Shown here: positions 1 through 8,000 of the stretch, one piece after another | Position numbering within the stretch: position 1 is the stretch's first letter | Layout of the letters: each line of letters opens with the position of its first letter | Origin: Cerasicoccus frondis | Lineage (GTDB): Bacteria; Verrucomicrobiota; Verrucomicrobiia; Opitutales; Cerasicoccaceae | Length of the DNA stretch: 64,000 nt | Assembly (NCBI GenBank): GCA_031296915.1 | Contig: JAVDPC010000022.1 | Coordinates: 48,822-112,821, forward strand | Reading direction: 5' to 3' | The notes under the pieces: generated by a model | What the model saw: only the letters and a program-made list of their open reading frames with translations | What the model was told of the DNA's origin: nothing | Database searches by the model: none | Made by a program: the position numbers and the translations under genes

Positions 1-2
1 TG

Positions 3-491
3 AACCCACAGCCTTACCCTGAAGCGCACTTTGCCACGTTTCCAGAGGCGCTGGTATTGCCCTGTATACTGGCAGGGACATCCGCCAAAGGCTGTTGTCC
101 AGAATGTGGCGCCCCTTGGGAGCGTGTAGTAGTGAAAGGTGAAGTAGACAAAGAACACCAACGCGCCTGTGGTGGAGATGAAAATGGCGAATACCATGGC
201 AAGGCAACCAAGGATTACGGCAAAGCACGCGCCGAAGACCCAAGCGCCGTAAAGGCCCGAATTTTAGCCGGTATGCGAGAGCGTAAAACCGTTGGTTGGG
301 AACCAACCTGCGATTGTGGCGAGCATGACCCGATTCCATGCACCGTGCTTGATCCTTTTGGTGGTAGTGGGACTACCGGACGTGTTGCGCTCGAGGAAGG
401 GCGGAGCGTGGTGCTGTGTGAACTGAATCCCGAATACAAGCCACTGATTCAACGCCGGTGCATGGTAACCCCGAAATTTCAATTCTGCTGA
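3..491 (+). CDS. DNA methyltransferase (N4-cytosine/N6-adenine type), C-terminal part
   Basis: The frame is open from the window edge, so the true start is upstream. The visible part reads HFATFPEALVLPCILAGTS, then a CPEC zinc-like pair, then the SAM-binding motif DPFGGSGTTG followed by the GRSVVLCELNPEY segment. This order (target domain first, FxGxG motif late) is that of phage DNA methylases of the N6_N4_Mtase family. It would methylate phage DNA in the host cytoplasm, which may protect it from restriction. The target sequence cannot be read from here. Its TGA overlaps the ATG of the helicase gene by one base, so the two are translationally coupled. Confidence 0.85.
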   Translation, partial: NPQPYPEAHFATFPEALVLPCILAGTSAKGCCPECGAPWERVVVKGEVDKEHQRACGGDENGEYHGKATKDYGKARAEDPSAVKARILAGMRERKTVGWEPTCDCGEHDPIPCTVLDPFGGSGTTGRVALEEGRSVVLCELNPEYKPLIQRRCMVTPKFQFC

Positions 492-2383
492 TGAGTGACT
501 TTGTAGATATAGATTTTCCAGGCATTGAGGAGGTTTCAAGCGAAGGCGCAACAGCGCAAAGCGTGGAGGCGACGTCATGCGCTGCACCCAAGGTAGCAAA
601 GGACACAAAGCCTGTGGGCCGCGCGTTTGATGATGGGGAGTGGGAGCGCAGTGCGACGGTGGCATCTGATGAATTTGGCCAACGGGGTGAAACACGACGA
701 AACATTAAAAGTAAGGGCCAGAAGGACGCCCTGCCCTATGATGAGCGAACCGTTCCACACAGTTTGCAGACAGAACAAGCGGTGTTGGCCTGTGTGCTGC
801 TTCTGGGGACACCCGAATCTTTGGCCCTTTGCCAAAATGAAGGAGTAAGCGACCAGTCGTTCTACTCGCCCAAGCATCAGTTCATGTGGGAGGCCCTGGT
901 GAGGACCATGAACCAACAAGGCCAATGCGATGAAGTGCTGCTACGTGATGAGCTGCTGCGTAGTGGGCGGTATGAAGAGATTGGCGGAGACTCCTATCTG
1001 TTTGAAGTTTCCGATAAAGTGAGCTCAACGGCGATGCTTCAAAACTACTGTGAGAGCATTGTTGAACTGCATAGTCGGCGGGAATGTATCCGCATGGGCA
1101 AGAGGCTGATAGCTGGCGCCCACGATGCCCAAGACCGCCATGCCGTGCAGACACTGGGGCAGGACTTTGAGCGGAATATTGTGAAGCTGATCCAGAATGT
1201 GGGCGGCCGGGTGAATAAGCTTCGTTCGCTGACGGAGTTCGCCATTCCCAAGATGGACAGTGATCAGCTACTCCTCGGCAAGAATCGGTATATTTCGCGG
1301 GGGGATGGCGTGATCGTGTTCGGCAATGCTGGCGTGGGAAAGAGCTCGTGGCAGACGCTGGCGGCGATGTATTTTGCCTGTGGCATGGACTTTTTGGGCA
1401 TCCCCTGCCCCCGCCCGCTCAAGAGCCTGATTGTGCAAAAGGAGGACAACGACGGCGACGTGGCTGAAGCCATTGAAAGCTTTTTCCACCTGATGCTGAA
1501 AGAGCATGGCGAAACGGTGGCCAAGGAATGCGTGGAGCTCGTAAAGCAGAATGTGCGAATCGTGCGCGACCGCGAGCATGTGGGCGATACGCTGATTGCG
1601 GCACTCTCGGGCTACACCGCACAGTTCAAGCCCGACCTGCTGTGGCTGAATCCTCTGGTATCCTATGCGGGGTGCTCGGTGACTGACGAGACGTCGATGG
1701 CGCAATTTCTGGCCAGCCTCGATCGCGTGAACCGGGATAGCCACTGGGCGACGATCGTGCTCCACCACACACCGAAACCACCTGCCGATAAGGAAGCGAA
1801 GAACCGCTCATGGAATGAAGAAATGTATGCCATGAGTGGTAGCCACCTGCTGCCTGACTGGGCGCGCGCCATTATCAGCCTGAAGGCCACGGGTGAGCGT
1901 GGACGCTTTAAGCTCATTCTGGCGAAGCGGGGCACGCGTTGTGGGATTCGCCGCCCCAAGCGGATCGGGGCAGACGCCGATGGCAACCCGATCACTGAGT
2001 TGACGGAAGTTGTGACCGAAGTGCCCGTACGCCACGGGCAAGGGACTTTCTACAGCCACACCGCAGAGCGTGATGTGCCCCTGATTGCCTGGGAGATTGA
2101 GCGGGCTTGGCTGGCTGGAGAACGTGAGGCGGAAGACGAGTCTGCGAACAAGGGTGGGCGCGCGGCCAAGCATGATCCGAGGGAAGTGCTGCGCTGCATC
2201 GGACTGGCTTATGAAGAAAACAAGGGCAACGGCATGAGCATGAACCAGTATCACAAATTTGTCGAAGAGCACATGGATATACCACGGGCGTCCTTTGTGC
2301 GTGTGTGGCAAGCGCTAATCTCGGCTGGGGATCTGACGCAGGATGGCTTGGGGAAATACTTCGTGCCAGCGGGGGCGGGCTAA
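491..2383 (+). CDS. Replicative helicase, DnaB-N domain plus RecA-like ATPase
   Basis: I place the start at the ATG at 491, which overlaps the preceding stop (TGATG). An in-frame ATG at 458 would add 11 residues but overlaps the methylase more. The 630-residue product has a polar N-terminus and a DnaB N-terminal-like helical domain at about residues 85-190. A RecA/RepA-like ATPase follows, with Walker A GNAGVGKS at about residue 278. A Walker B-like segment (DLLWLNPL) and a LHHTPK motif follow, as in RepA/AAA_25 helicases. The C-terminus looks like a small winged-helix region. It is expected to unwind phage DNA at replication forks. The nearby SSB-like gene supports a replication module. Confidence 0.82.
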   Translation: MSDFVDIDFPGIEEVSSEGATAQSVEATSCAAPKVAKDTKPVGRAFDDGEWERSATVASDEFGQRGETRRNIKSKGQKDALPYDERTVPHSLQTEQAVLACVLLLGTPESLALCQNEGVSDQSFYSPKHQFMWEALVRTMNQQGQCDEVLLRDELLRSGRYEEIGGDSYLFEVSDKVSSTAMLQNYCESIVELHSRRECIRMGKRLIAGAHDAQDRHAVQTLGQDFERNIVKLIQNVGGRVNKLRSLTEFAIPKMDSDQLLLGKNRYISRGDGVIVFGNAGVGKSSWQTLAAMYFACGMDFLGIPCPRPLKSLIVQKEDNDGDVAEAIESFFHLMLKEHGETVAKECVELVKQNVRIVRDREHVGDTLIAALSGYTAQFKPDLLWLNPLVSYAGCSVTDETSMAQFLASLDRVNRDSHWATIVLHHTPKPPADKEAKNRSWNEEMYAMSGSHLLPDWARAIISLKATGERGRFKLILAKRGTRCGIRRPKRIGADADGNPITELTEVVTEVPVRHGQGTFYSHTAERDVPLIAWEIERAWLAGEREAEDESANKGGRAAKHDPREVLRCIGLAYEENKGNGMSMNQYHKFVEEHMDIPRASFVRVWQALISAGDLTQDGLGKYFVPAGAG

Positions 2384-2490
2384 GCAGCAGGACTTTTTTC
2401 TTTAACTACGGATAGCGCAGATGGGCGCGGATATTTTTTTTGAACAAAAGTGAAGGAAGGGAAGGAAGCTGGGAGGCAGGCGTGGGGGGG

Positions 2491-2522
2491 ACCGCAGCGA
2501 GCGCAGAGGACGCAGAGAGAAT
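2491..2522 (+). repeat. Purine-rich intergenic micro-repeat
   Basis: Short CGCAGAG-type units repeat at a 9-10 base step. Similar units occur at 3232-3260 and 3473-3501. The rest of the gap 2384-2606 also has a CGGAT-AGCGCAGAT-type stretch near 2407-2431 and no convincing gene. Confidence 0.5.
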
Positions 2523-2606
2523 TAACGATTAAACGGGACGTTTATTGAACAGAGGGTAGCGGAGGAAGCAAAGGCTGAGAGGCAGGTTTTTTTTAAATAG
2601 GAGATA

Positions 2607-2759
2607 ATGATGAAGACACTTTTGGAATGGATAGAGCGGCATAAGGACCGCGTGCAGCAATGGACGCTGCTACTGATTATCATGGCGGCGTTGCTAGCGT
2701 GCATGGCGCGTGATGCATCAAGCCTTTGGGCATTTTTGAAATTTCTGACGTCAAACTAG
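2607..2759 (+). CDS. Small single-pass membrane protein (50 aa)
   Basis: ATGATG is preceded by a good ribosome site (AGGAG at 2599-2603). The product has a charged N-terminus (MMKTLLEWIERHKDRVQQ), then a hydrophobic helix LLLIIMAALLACMA, and a short tail. It is not recognised. It lies between the helicase and the SSB-like gene. Small membrane proteins in early phage regions often act on host functions, but nothing here shows which. Confidence 0.5.
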   Translation: MMKTLLEWIERHKDRVQQWTLLLIIMAALLACMARDASSLWAFLKFLTSN

Positions 2760-2792
2760 GTGACGTTTTGAGTTAGTGACGTAATGTATAAA
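2746..2792 (+). promoter_or_regulatory. TGACG direct repeats before the SSB-like gene
   Basis: TGACG occurs at 2746, 2761 and 2777, then a TATAAA at 2787. The spacer between the last two copies (TTTTGAGTTAG) closely resembles that of the element before the portal gene (TTTTAACTTAGT), but it is one base shorter. It is probably a variant of the phage-wide direct-repeat element described under 10,585, 13,241, 28,100 and 36,909. It may drive the gene at 2806. Confidence 0.45.
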
Positions 2793-2805
2793 CGATAGGA
2801 AAAAT

Positions 2806-3165
2806 ATGAATCAGCACTATGAATACACCGGACAGGTCATTGAAGTGAAGGAGCGCGAGGACTTCTCCAGCTTCTCCAAACGCACGGTGGTCGTGAGCGA
2901 CCAGGAAGAAAAGTATCCGCAGAAGGTGCCGTTTATTTTCAGCGGCAAGTATGTGGATATGCCCGACGAAAAGGAAATCCTGCGTGGCCAGAAAGTGAAG
3001 GTGCGCTTCTCCCTGCGAGGACGTGAGTGGCAAGGCAAGCACTATGCGGAAAACTTCGCGTTCGCCATCAGCAAGCTTGAGGAAGCGCCAGCGCCCCCAC
3101 CCCAGCAAGACACCTTTGCCGGAGTAGATGACGACAACGACGACGAAGAGGACGTCCCTTTTTAA
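2806..3165 (+). CDS. SSB-like OB-fold protein (DUF3127 family)
   Basis: The 119-residue product starts NQHYEYTGQVIEVKERE and continues with alternating beta strands typical of DUF3127 OB-fold proteins. The C-terminal third is flexible and acidic and ends DDEEDVPF. This matches the acidic SSB tail (DDDIPF type) that recruits host replication and repair proteins. I infer that it coats single-stranded phage DNA and partners with the upstream helicase. Its weak ribosome site (AGGAAAAAT) stands just before ATG. It could instead be an accessory OB-fold factor without SSB function. Confidence 0.75.
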   Translation: MNQHYEYTGQVIEVKEREDFSSFSKRTVVVSDQEEKYPQKVPFIFSGKYVDMPDEKEILRGQKVKVRFSLRGREWQGKHYAENFAFAISKLEEAPAPPPQQDTFAGVDDDNDDEEDVPF

Positions 3166-3231
3166 ACCTCCGGTTTAATCGGAGAGGCTGGAGGCAAAGC
3201 CACCAGCGGGGCAGTGAGGCAATGGGATTTT

Positions 3232-3260
3232 AACCACAGAGGACACTGAGGAACGGAGAC
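3232..3260 (+). repeat. Purine-rich intergenic micro-repeat
   Basis: AACCACAGAGGACACTGAGG-type sequence stands directly before the ATG at 3262. It resembles the 'ACCACAGAG' repeats common between genes in Verrucomicrobiota (from memory) and the copies at 2491 and 3473. The GGAGAC at its end could double as ribosome site. Confidence 0.45.
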
Positions 3261-3261
3261 T

Positions 3262-3468
3262 ATGAACGGCAACTGGATATTCTTAAGTGAGGCGACGCCA
3301 CCAGATGACTTGCAGACGGTGACTGTTGCCCGGGCCGATGGTGGCGTGTGCGAAATGCGCCGCTACTGGAAGACATGGCAAGCGCGCTTTGAAGGCCTGC
3401 AAGGCAATGGGAAGGTAATCGCATGGCAACGCCTGCCCCTGCATCCACGGGACTGCCCAAGGATTTGA
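3262..3468 (+). CDS. Small DUF551-like protein
   Basis: The 68-residue product begins NGNWIFLSEATPPDDLQTVTVA and ends with VIAWQRLPLHP. This matches the pattern of the phage DUF551 family: a W-I-x-x-x-E-x-x-P start and a final WxPLP-like strand. The function of DUF551 is unknown. It is a typical short gene of the early region of temperate phages. Confidence 0.6.
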   Translation: MNGNWIFLSEATPPDDLQTVTVARADGGVCEMRRYWKTWQARFEGLQGNGKVIAWQRLPLHPRDCPRI

Positions 3469-3472
3469 ATTT

Positions 3473-3501
3473 AACCGCCGAGAACGCAGAGAACGCGGAG
3501 G
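3473..3501 (+). repeat. Purine-rich intergenic micro-repeat
   Basis: Third copy of the AACC(A/G)C-CGAGAACGCAGAG type within 1 kb. It fills most of the gap between the genes at 3262 and 3543. Confidence 0.45.
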
Positions 3502-3542
3502 CGGACCACGAACTAAGATAACCAACAACAACAACGACGACT

Positions 3543-4031
3543 ATGGAAAAATCATCATCATCACGAAAATTAACCGACCACAAAGTGCCTGGGCTGAATG
3601 AAGCAATCGAAATCGAAGTGCTTGATCAGCCTGGGCCTGGTGGGGCGAATCACATCTACCGAATTAGCGGATATTCACACCCCGTGGAGGTGGTCGCAAA
3701 TTCTGAAACAGGAGAGACGGAAATCATAGGCTCAGTCGCTACTGAAATTAACTTCCAGAACGGGCCGATCCGGGAGGCTGGGTTCAACGGTCTGAGCAAT
3801 GAGGCGCTGCTAGCTGTCGTGATCGACCGCCTGCGCGGGTTTCAACACGGGCGCAAAGAGTCGCTGACTGCTGATGGCCCAGTGGAGGAGTTCGATTTCT
3901 CATCACGAGGCCGGTTTGCCTGCCGTGAGAATGCGCTGGCGCTGACGCACATCGAGGAAGCCATGATGTGGCTGCAAAAGCGGACGACCGACCGCATGAA
4001 GCGCGGCGTGGAGGGCACACACCAACGGTAA
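3543..4031 (+). CDS. Candidate Acb2/Tad1-type anti-defence protein (helical hairpin)
   Basis: 162 residues in two parts. Residues 15-70 look like a small beta-rich domain (GPGGANHIYRISGY). Residues 70-160 read INFQNGPIREAG, then NGLSNEALLAVVIDRL, then CRENALALTHIEEAMMWL, then RTTDRMKRGVEGTH. From memory, this pattern is that of phage proteins now grouped as the Acb2/Tad1 hairpin domain, which sequester cyclic nucleotide and gcADPR immune signals (CBASS, Thoeris). I cannot run a profile search, so the family assignment is moderate. The N-terminal beta domain is extra. If the assignment fails, this is a conserved phage protein of unknown function. Genome position (early, near the SSB) fits an anti-defence role. 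Confidence 0.5.
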   Translation: MEKSSSSRKLTDHKVPGLNEAIEIEVLDQPGPGGANHIYRISGYSHPVEVVANSETGETEIIGSVATEINFQNGPIREAGFNGLSNEALLAVVIDRLRGFQHGRKESLTADGPVEEFDFSSRGRFACRENALALTHIEEAMMWLQKRTTDRMKRGVEGTHQR

Positions 4032-4038
4032 TTTTCAG

Positions 4039-4111
4039 CGTCCGTAGCCTAGAGACGGACGTCGGCAGCGCGCTGGCATGCCGCGTGGGAACGCATGCTA
4101 CAATTTTTTAA
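4039..4111 (+). terminator. Double hairpin followed by a T-run
   Basis: A stem CGTCCGT/ACGGACG (4039-4045 with 4055-4061) is followed by a second stem CGGCA/TGCCG (4063-4067 with 4079-4083), and TTTTTTA follows at 4104. The T-run is not directly after the second stem, so termination strength is uncertain. Confidence 0.45.
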
Positions 4112-4123
4112 AAACACCAGACT

Positions 4124-4225
4124 ATGGACATCGTATTACTCGCAACCACATGGGCAGACGTTGCCAACGATGTGGGATGCCTCTTCGGATTGGCTGCTGT
4201 TTTTTGGGCCATTTCTAAAATTTAA
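4124..4225 (+). CDS. Possible 33-residue hydrophobic peptide
   Basis: ATG-initiated frame MDIVLLATTWADVANDV followed by CLFGLAAVFWAISKI. It is hydrophobic throughout and fits a single membrane helix. It lies between a terminator-like structure and the gene at 4238. No clear ribosome site is seen, so it may not be expressed. Confidence 0.3.
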   Translation: MDIVLLATTWADVANDVGCLFGLAAVFWAISKI

Positions 4226-4237
4226 CTTTAATCCAAA

Positions 4238-4813
4238 ATGAACAACGACGCACGCAATGACCACTACCTGATTATTTCAGGGAAAGTCCTCGAACTATAT
4301 CAACGCATCGTGGAAGCGCATGACGCATTTCACGTCCAGGCGGTCGCAGCCTGTAACGAGCTTGGCGGGTGTAGTCCGGTTGAGGTAGGTGGGCCCTTTG
4401 ACTGGATGCAATGCCCAGAGCTGAGTGCAATCGCGTTTAAAGCAGAGAAGCCGCCGGCAGACTGGCGCCTCTACAAGCAACCAGTGCAAGGGCTGAACGA
4501 TGGCGAGATAGCCTGCCGACCGATTAAGGGACGCGCTGCGGGCAAAGCCGCGCTGGCCGTGATGGAGCGCGCAAGCTTCAAAGCTCCGGTGATGGACTTT
4601 TACGCGCAGTTTGCCTACACGCAGATGCTACACATCGGCAAACGCTACTACTGGCCCGTGGCTGGTGACCTGGGTGGCCAGAAAATCGCGATCATCCCCC
4701 GTGAAGCGATCATCCCGCCCAAGGATGCGCCCGAGGGCTGCCAGCGCATTGAGCACTGGGAGTTTCTGCAAATGCAGCGGGACGTGCGCCAGGCAAAAGC
4801 GGCAACGCACTAG
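4238..4813 (+). CDS. Conserved-looking phage protein of unknown function (191 aa)
   Basis: Not recognised. The product begins NNDARNDHYLIISGKVLELY and has a helical first part, a central segment FDWMQCPELSAIAF, and a C-terminal half with several aromatic strands (KRYYWPVAGDLGGQKIAIIP). No signal peptide or membrane segment is seen. Base composition matches its neighbours. It heads the run of early genes of unknown role. The product is soluble and could be DNA-metabolism related, but that is only position. Confidence 0.6.
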   Translation: MNNDARNDHYLIISGKVLELYQRIVEAHDAFHVQAVAACNELGGCSPVEVGGPFDWMQCPELSAIAFKAEKPPADWRLYKQPVQGLNDGEIACRPIKGRAAGKAALAVMERASFKAPVMDFYAQFAYTQMLHIGKRYYWPVAGDLGGQKIAIIPREAIIPPKDAPEGCQRIEHWEFLQMQRDVRQAKAATH

Positions 4814-4832
4814 CAACCTCAGCGAAAGGTAA

Positions 4833-5960
4833 ATGATGAGTATCGAAAAAGCATTATCCACCGTGAAGGGCAACCTGCTTGGTCATGCCCAAAAAGACCT
4901 AAGCCCCCTGCTCCAAGCGATCTTGGAGGCATTGGACGCGGCACCCAAGACTAGCAAGGATTTCTCCGGTGCACGCCATATGACGGTTTTCGCAGACCGG
5001 ATAGCCTTGCGCAAGGCTGTCCGCTTCGGCGCGTATGCTGCGCTACACTATGCAGAATGGACTGGCGAGTGGGAGATAACGCAACGTGACTTACGCCACT
5101 GGGACTACTTCTGCATGTGGGCCAGCCGTTCGGAGCAAGCGGAAGAACTCAGCTATTACACAGGCCCGGTTACCAAGGCGCTGGCATGCAAACGCATGCA
5201 GCAGGCCTTTGACCGCTACCAAAACAGCGGACTGCGCCCAGAACACTGCAAACTACTTAGCAAACTAAGCTGGGAAGTGGACACCACTCGTGGTGATTGG
5301 GTATCGCTCTTTGTGCAAGGTAAGCGGCCACTGGGCGACAGCGGAATTGCGCTTAGCATTTATGCTGCCGTGGGTTGGGAATACCCGAACGACGAAGGCA
5401 AAGCCTACGATGAATATGCGCAACTGGAGCGAGAGGCTGAAGAACGCGCCTGGGATCTATTCGACGAATTGGCATTTGCCGCGCCAGATGTTGCCAAACT
5501 CGCGGGCGAACACTTGCCCGACCAATCTGTTGACGCCAACAAAATGGTGGATGACCAATCTCCCGACGCCGGGAAAATGGTTCCTGACTGGTTGCAAGGC
5601 GAATACACCGAGGAGAAGGGGCAGGCATTGGTTAAGTCTCTTAAGGACTTAGAAGCAGATTATGGATGCTTCGGAAGCACTTCTTATCAAGATGATGCAC
5701 GTAAGCAGATCGGTTTCCCGCCCAAACCCGACACCCTACCGCCAGTGCCAGAGAACGGGGTGTATTTGGGCACGGGACCACTCTCTAATGAAGACGACAG
5801 ATTTGTCGGATGGGTCATAGTGGATGGCCGCTGGGATTTTGCCAATTTTCTCGGTGGAGTCCATGATGATTGTTACTACTGCGCCGACCTCTCCACTAAA
5901 TCCGGCATCCGCGCAGCTTGGCACTGCCTCAAGCGCATCAAGGAAGGGGGCGAACGGTGA
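4833..5960 (+). CDS. Early phage protein of unknown function with a short tandem repeat (375 aa)
   Basis: The start is the first of two consecutive ATGs at 4833, after AAAGG. The first half is helical and rich in aromatic residues. Around residues 225-250 the units DQSVDANKMV and DQSPDAGKMV form an 11-12-residue tandem repeat of polar linker type. The C-terminal part (from about 295) looks like a separate small domain ending WHCLKRIKEGGER. It is not recognised. Its stop overlaps the GTG start at 5957 by four bases, so the next gene is coupled to it. Confidence 0.65.
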   Translation: MMSIEKALSTVKGNLLGHAQKDLSPLLQAILEALDAAPKTSKDFSGARHMTVFADRIALRKAVRFGAYAALHYAEWTGEWEITQRDLRHWDYFCMWASRSEQAEELSYYTGPVTKALACKRMQQAFDRYQNSGLRPEHCKLLSKLSWEVDTTRGDWVSLFVQGKRPLGDSGIALSIYAAVGWEYPNDEGKAYDEYAQLEREAEERAWDLFDELAFAAPDVAKLAGEHLPDQSVDANKMVDDQSPDAGKMVPDWLQGEYTEEKGQALVKSLKDLEADYGCFGSTSYQDDARKQIGFPPKPDTLPPVPENGVYLGTGPLSNEDDRFVGWVIVDGRWDFANFLGGVHDDCYYCADLSTKSGIRAAWHCLKRIKEGGER

Positions 5961-6457
5961 AGGAAGTAACTTTTATTGAGAAAAAAGTAGTTCCGATAGC
6001 TGACTGCGACGGCCAGCCGATACGCTTGGGCGACGTTCTCAGGTGCATCGACGAAGGCAGCAAGGATGTAGGCGTAGTCTTCGGAATCGTGAACAAAGAC
6101 GACAAGTCCTCTTACGGTCGTCATGCAGTCGGACCAATCGCCCACGGAGACCTTATTCTCAGGACTAGCCACTGCAGTACTCGGGTAACGAATCGATACG
6201 CTCAATGGAAACACGTCGAGCGTAATGACCAGACCTACTGGCAGCGCAGGCAATCATGGCTGGCGAAGCCATTCCAGTTCGACGAATACGGACCATCCAA
6301 CACAGAACTAGAGCAATATGCTATCGAAGCAATCATGGCTCTGCTTCCAGAGGATACGGTGAATTACGAATACGACAGCGGGCCCAATAACGTAGACGAC
6401 GCCATCTATTACTTAGCTGAACACCTTGGCGAATTGAAAGGAGAGACCTCCCAATGA
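5957..6457 (+). CDS. Small early protein, unknown (166 aa)
   Basis: I choose the GTG at 5957 (GTGA overlap with the preceding stop) over the longer frame from 5918, because all following genes are joined by the same four-base overlap. The product has a beta-rich start, where GQPIRLGDVLRCIDEGS resembles the start of small phage domains that describe 'property of the gene' loops. A helical C-terminus with LEQYAIEAIMALLPED follows. The function is unknown. Confidence 0.6.
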   Translation: MKEVTFIEKKVVPIADCDGQPIRLGDVLRCIDEGSKDVGVVFGIVNKDDKSSYGRHAVGPIAHGDLILRTSHCSTRVTNRYAQWKHVERNDQTYWQRRQSWLAKPFQFDEYGPSNTELEQYAIEAIMALLPEDTVNYEYDSGPNNVDDAIYYLAEHLGELKGETSQ

Positions 6458-6825
6458 GCCCCGAAGAACAACGAATCGCGCTAGCCGAGTGGGCGGGGTG
6501 GAAATACGTAGAGAACAACCCCAGCGACAAGTTTTGGCAGCAACCAGACGGATCAACTAATGGTGTCAAATTCTGGGCGAACAAAGACCACCCAAACATA
6601 ATCAGCTATCTCCCCGACTACCTGCACGACCTCAACGCCGTGCACGCTCTTGAGAAGCGGCTCAAAGGCTTTGCTGTTAATATCTATGGCAAGGAGTTAC
6701 GAAAGATAGTCGAGCGAGATACCACCGACGAATTAGGGTCGGAAGCAGAACTATGGCATGCCACCGCCGCCCAACGCTGCGAGGCCCTGCTCAAGACACT
6801 TAACCTATGGAAAGGCGACCAATGA
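6454..6825 (+). CDS. Phage ABA-sandwich-like protein (123 aa)
   Basis: ATGA overlap start. The product reads RIALAEWAGWKYV, PDYLHDLNAVHALEKRL and WHATAAQRCEALLKTLNLW. This arrangement is typical of the Phage_ABA_S family, a structural domain common in early phage mini-genes with no assigned biochemical role. The match is by eye. Confidence 0.6.
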   Translation: MSPEEQRIALAEWAGWKYVENNPSDKFWQQPDGSTNGVKFWANKDHPNIISYLPDYLHDLNAVHALEKRLKGFAVNIYGKELRKIVERDTTDELGSEAELWHATAAQRCEALLKTLNLWKGDQ

Positions 6826-7037
6826 CCTATACTTTCGATGAAGTGACGCCAGGAGATTACATGGCGCACATGCCCGCTCTCGACATTGGAGACACAAAAG
6901 TTTCCGTGCATGTCGAGGAATGGACTAAGTTTGGCACTGACCAGAAAGAGAAGTTTGTGAGCTTCAATCACGGTACGTGCAAGGGGCAATATGCCTCCAA
7001 CCACCAACTTAAAAACGCAAAATTTTACGACCAATGA
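6822..7037 (+). CDS. Early mini-gene, unknown (71 aa)
   Basis: ATG at 6822 overlaps the preceding stop (ATGA). The product MTYTFDEVTPGDYMAHM continues with alternating strands (TKVSVHVEEWTKFG) and looks like a small beta-rich cytoplasmic protein. It is not recognised. It belongs to the overlapped chain 5957-7946. Confidence 0.5.
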   Translation: MTYTFDEVTPGDYMAHMPALDIGDTKVSVHVEEWTKFGTDQKEKFVSFNHGTCKGQYASNHQLKNAKFYDQ

Positions 7038-7252
7038 ACCTTGGTGAAGCATTAATTATTGTCCGCAATTGTTCGCTGTCTTCTCCCCAGATGAAACACC
7101 CACAGGGGCAGAAAGCGCTTAAGGTTGTGGACAAGAAAATCCAATCGTTAATGCGCAAGCAATCATGGCGAACGGGCAATGGAGCAACGCCCATTCATAT
7201 GGGCAGAGATGGATTTCTGTATCCAATACCCGAAACGAAAGGCGACCGATGA
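7034..7252 (+). CDS. Early mini-gene, unknown basic protein (72 aa)
   Basis: ATGA overlap start. The product is basic and helical at first (KHPQGQKALKVVDKKIQSLMRKQSW), then GNGATPIHMGRDGFLYPIPE. A nucleic-acid or protein-binding role is possible but not shown. It is coupled to both neighbours. Confidence 0.5.
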   Translation: MNLGEALIIVRNCSLSSPQMKHPQGQKALKVVDKKIQSLMRKQSWRTGNGATPIHMGRDGFLYPIPETKGDR

Positions 7253-7452
7253 TCATCGTGGCATATAAAACGGACGGGAGGCAGTACATGGAACGACATC
7301 GCTTCTTCAGCAAGGAATCAGCACGCCAAGCAGAATTAACCGATCTGGATTTGTTTGATTTTCACCCAGAAGACGAGCGAACCAAGTGGGATGAAGCTTA
7401 TGACGAATTCAAAAAATCAGCCAATAAAACAGCACAGAAAGGCGACCAATGA
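7249..7452 (+). CDS. Early mini-gene, unknown (67 aa)
   Basis: ATG at 7249 (ATGA overlap) is preferred over the longer frame from 7165, which would sit deep inside the upstream gene. The product starts MIIVAYKTDGRQYMERHRF and then has a helical acidic-basic tail. The function is unknown. Confidence 0.5.
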   Translation: MIIVAYKTDGRQYMERHRFFSKESARQAELTDLDLFDFHPEDERTKWDEAYDEFKKSANKTAQKGDQ

Positions 7453-7946
7453 GCGACACACCGACACCGAGAACGGACAGAGAAGAAGTTGAGCGGCTTC
7501 AAGAGATACTTGCAACTGCTCGGCGCGACTATGCCGAACTCGAAACCGAGCTGGCTGAGGCCAAAGCACACGCTTACCGGTTATTTGATTTGGTTCGATA
7601 CGCCCGCAGTGAACTTCACGAGGCAGGACTTTTGTCAGATAGGGAGTATGCAGACTTGGCAGACGATGGAGTGTCACTAGAGCGTCTTGAAAGATACACT
7701 CAACTCCGTGCCCGCGTCGAGGAACTGGAGAGAGACAGGGACTTGCAGGCGGTTCTTTATGAACAAGAGCGGGATCGAGCGGCGGGACTGCGTGAATGCT
7801 TGGACGATGCTCGAGGAGAGAGAAATCGATTACGCACTGCGTTGAATGCCGTATTGGGCATTGCGCAAAAAGGCGGATACAACCCTGGACACCGTGGACT
7901 GCTCAAGCAGGTGAAAGGCAAGTGTATGGAGGCGCTAAATAAATGA
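7449..7946 (+). CDS. Coiled-coil early protein (165 aa)
   Basis: ATGA overlap start. Most of the chain is heptad-like helix: EEVERLQEILATARRDYAEL, and later LRARVEELERDRDLQAVLYE. A short globular tail, GIAQKGGYNPGHRGLLKQ, follows. This format (MSDTPTPRTD start, long coiled coil) is common among phage proteins of unknown role, often called phage-associated coiled-coil proteins. A 14-codon frame overlaps its stop at 7943 but is too short to call. Confidence 0.6.
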   Translation: MSDTPTPRTDREEVERLQEILATARRDYAELETELAEAKAHAYRLFDLVRYARSELHEAGLLSDREYADLADDGVSLERLERYTQLRARVEELERDRDLQAVLYEQERDRAAGLRECLDDARGERNRLRTALNAVLGIAQKGGYNPGHRGLLKQVKGKCMEALNK

Positions 7947-8000
7947 GACACACCAGCCGCATGCAAAAGCTGAAATGTCGGGCTTGATGCGTGGGGCCAT

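Noticed and set aside
7943-7987. A 14-codon frame overlapping the stop at 7946
   Set aside because: Too short, and the next gene has its own start region at 8001-8019.
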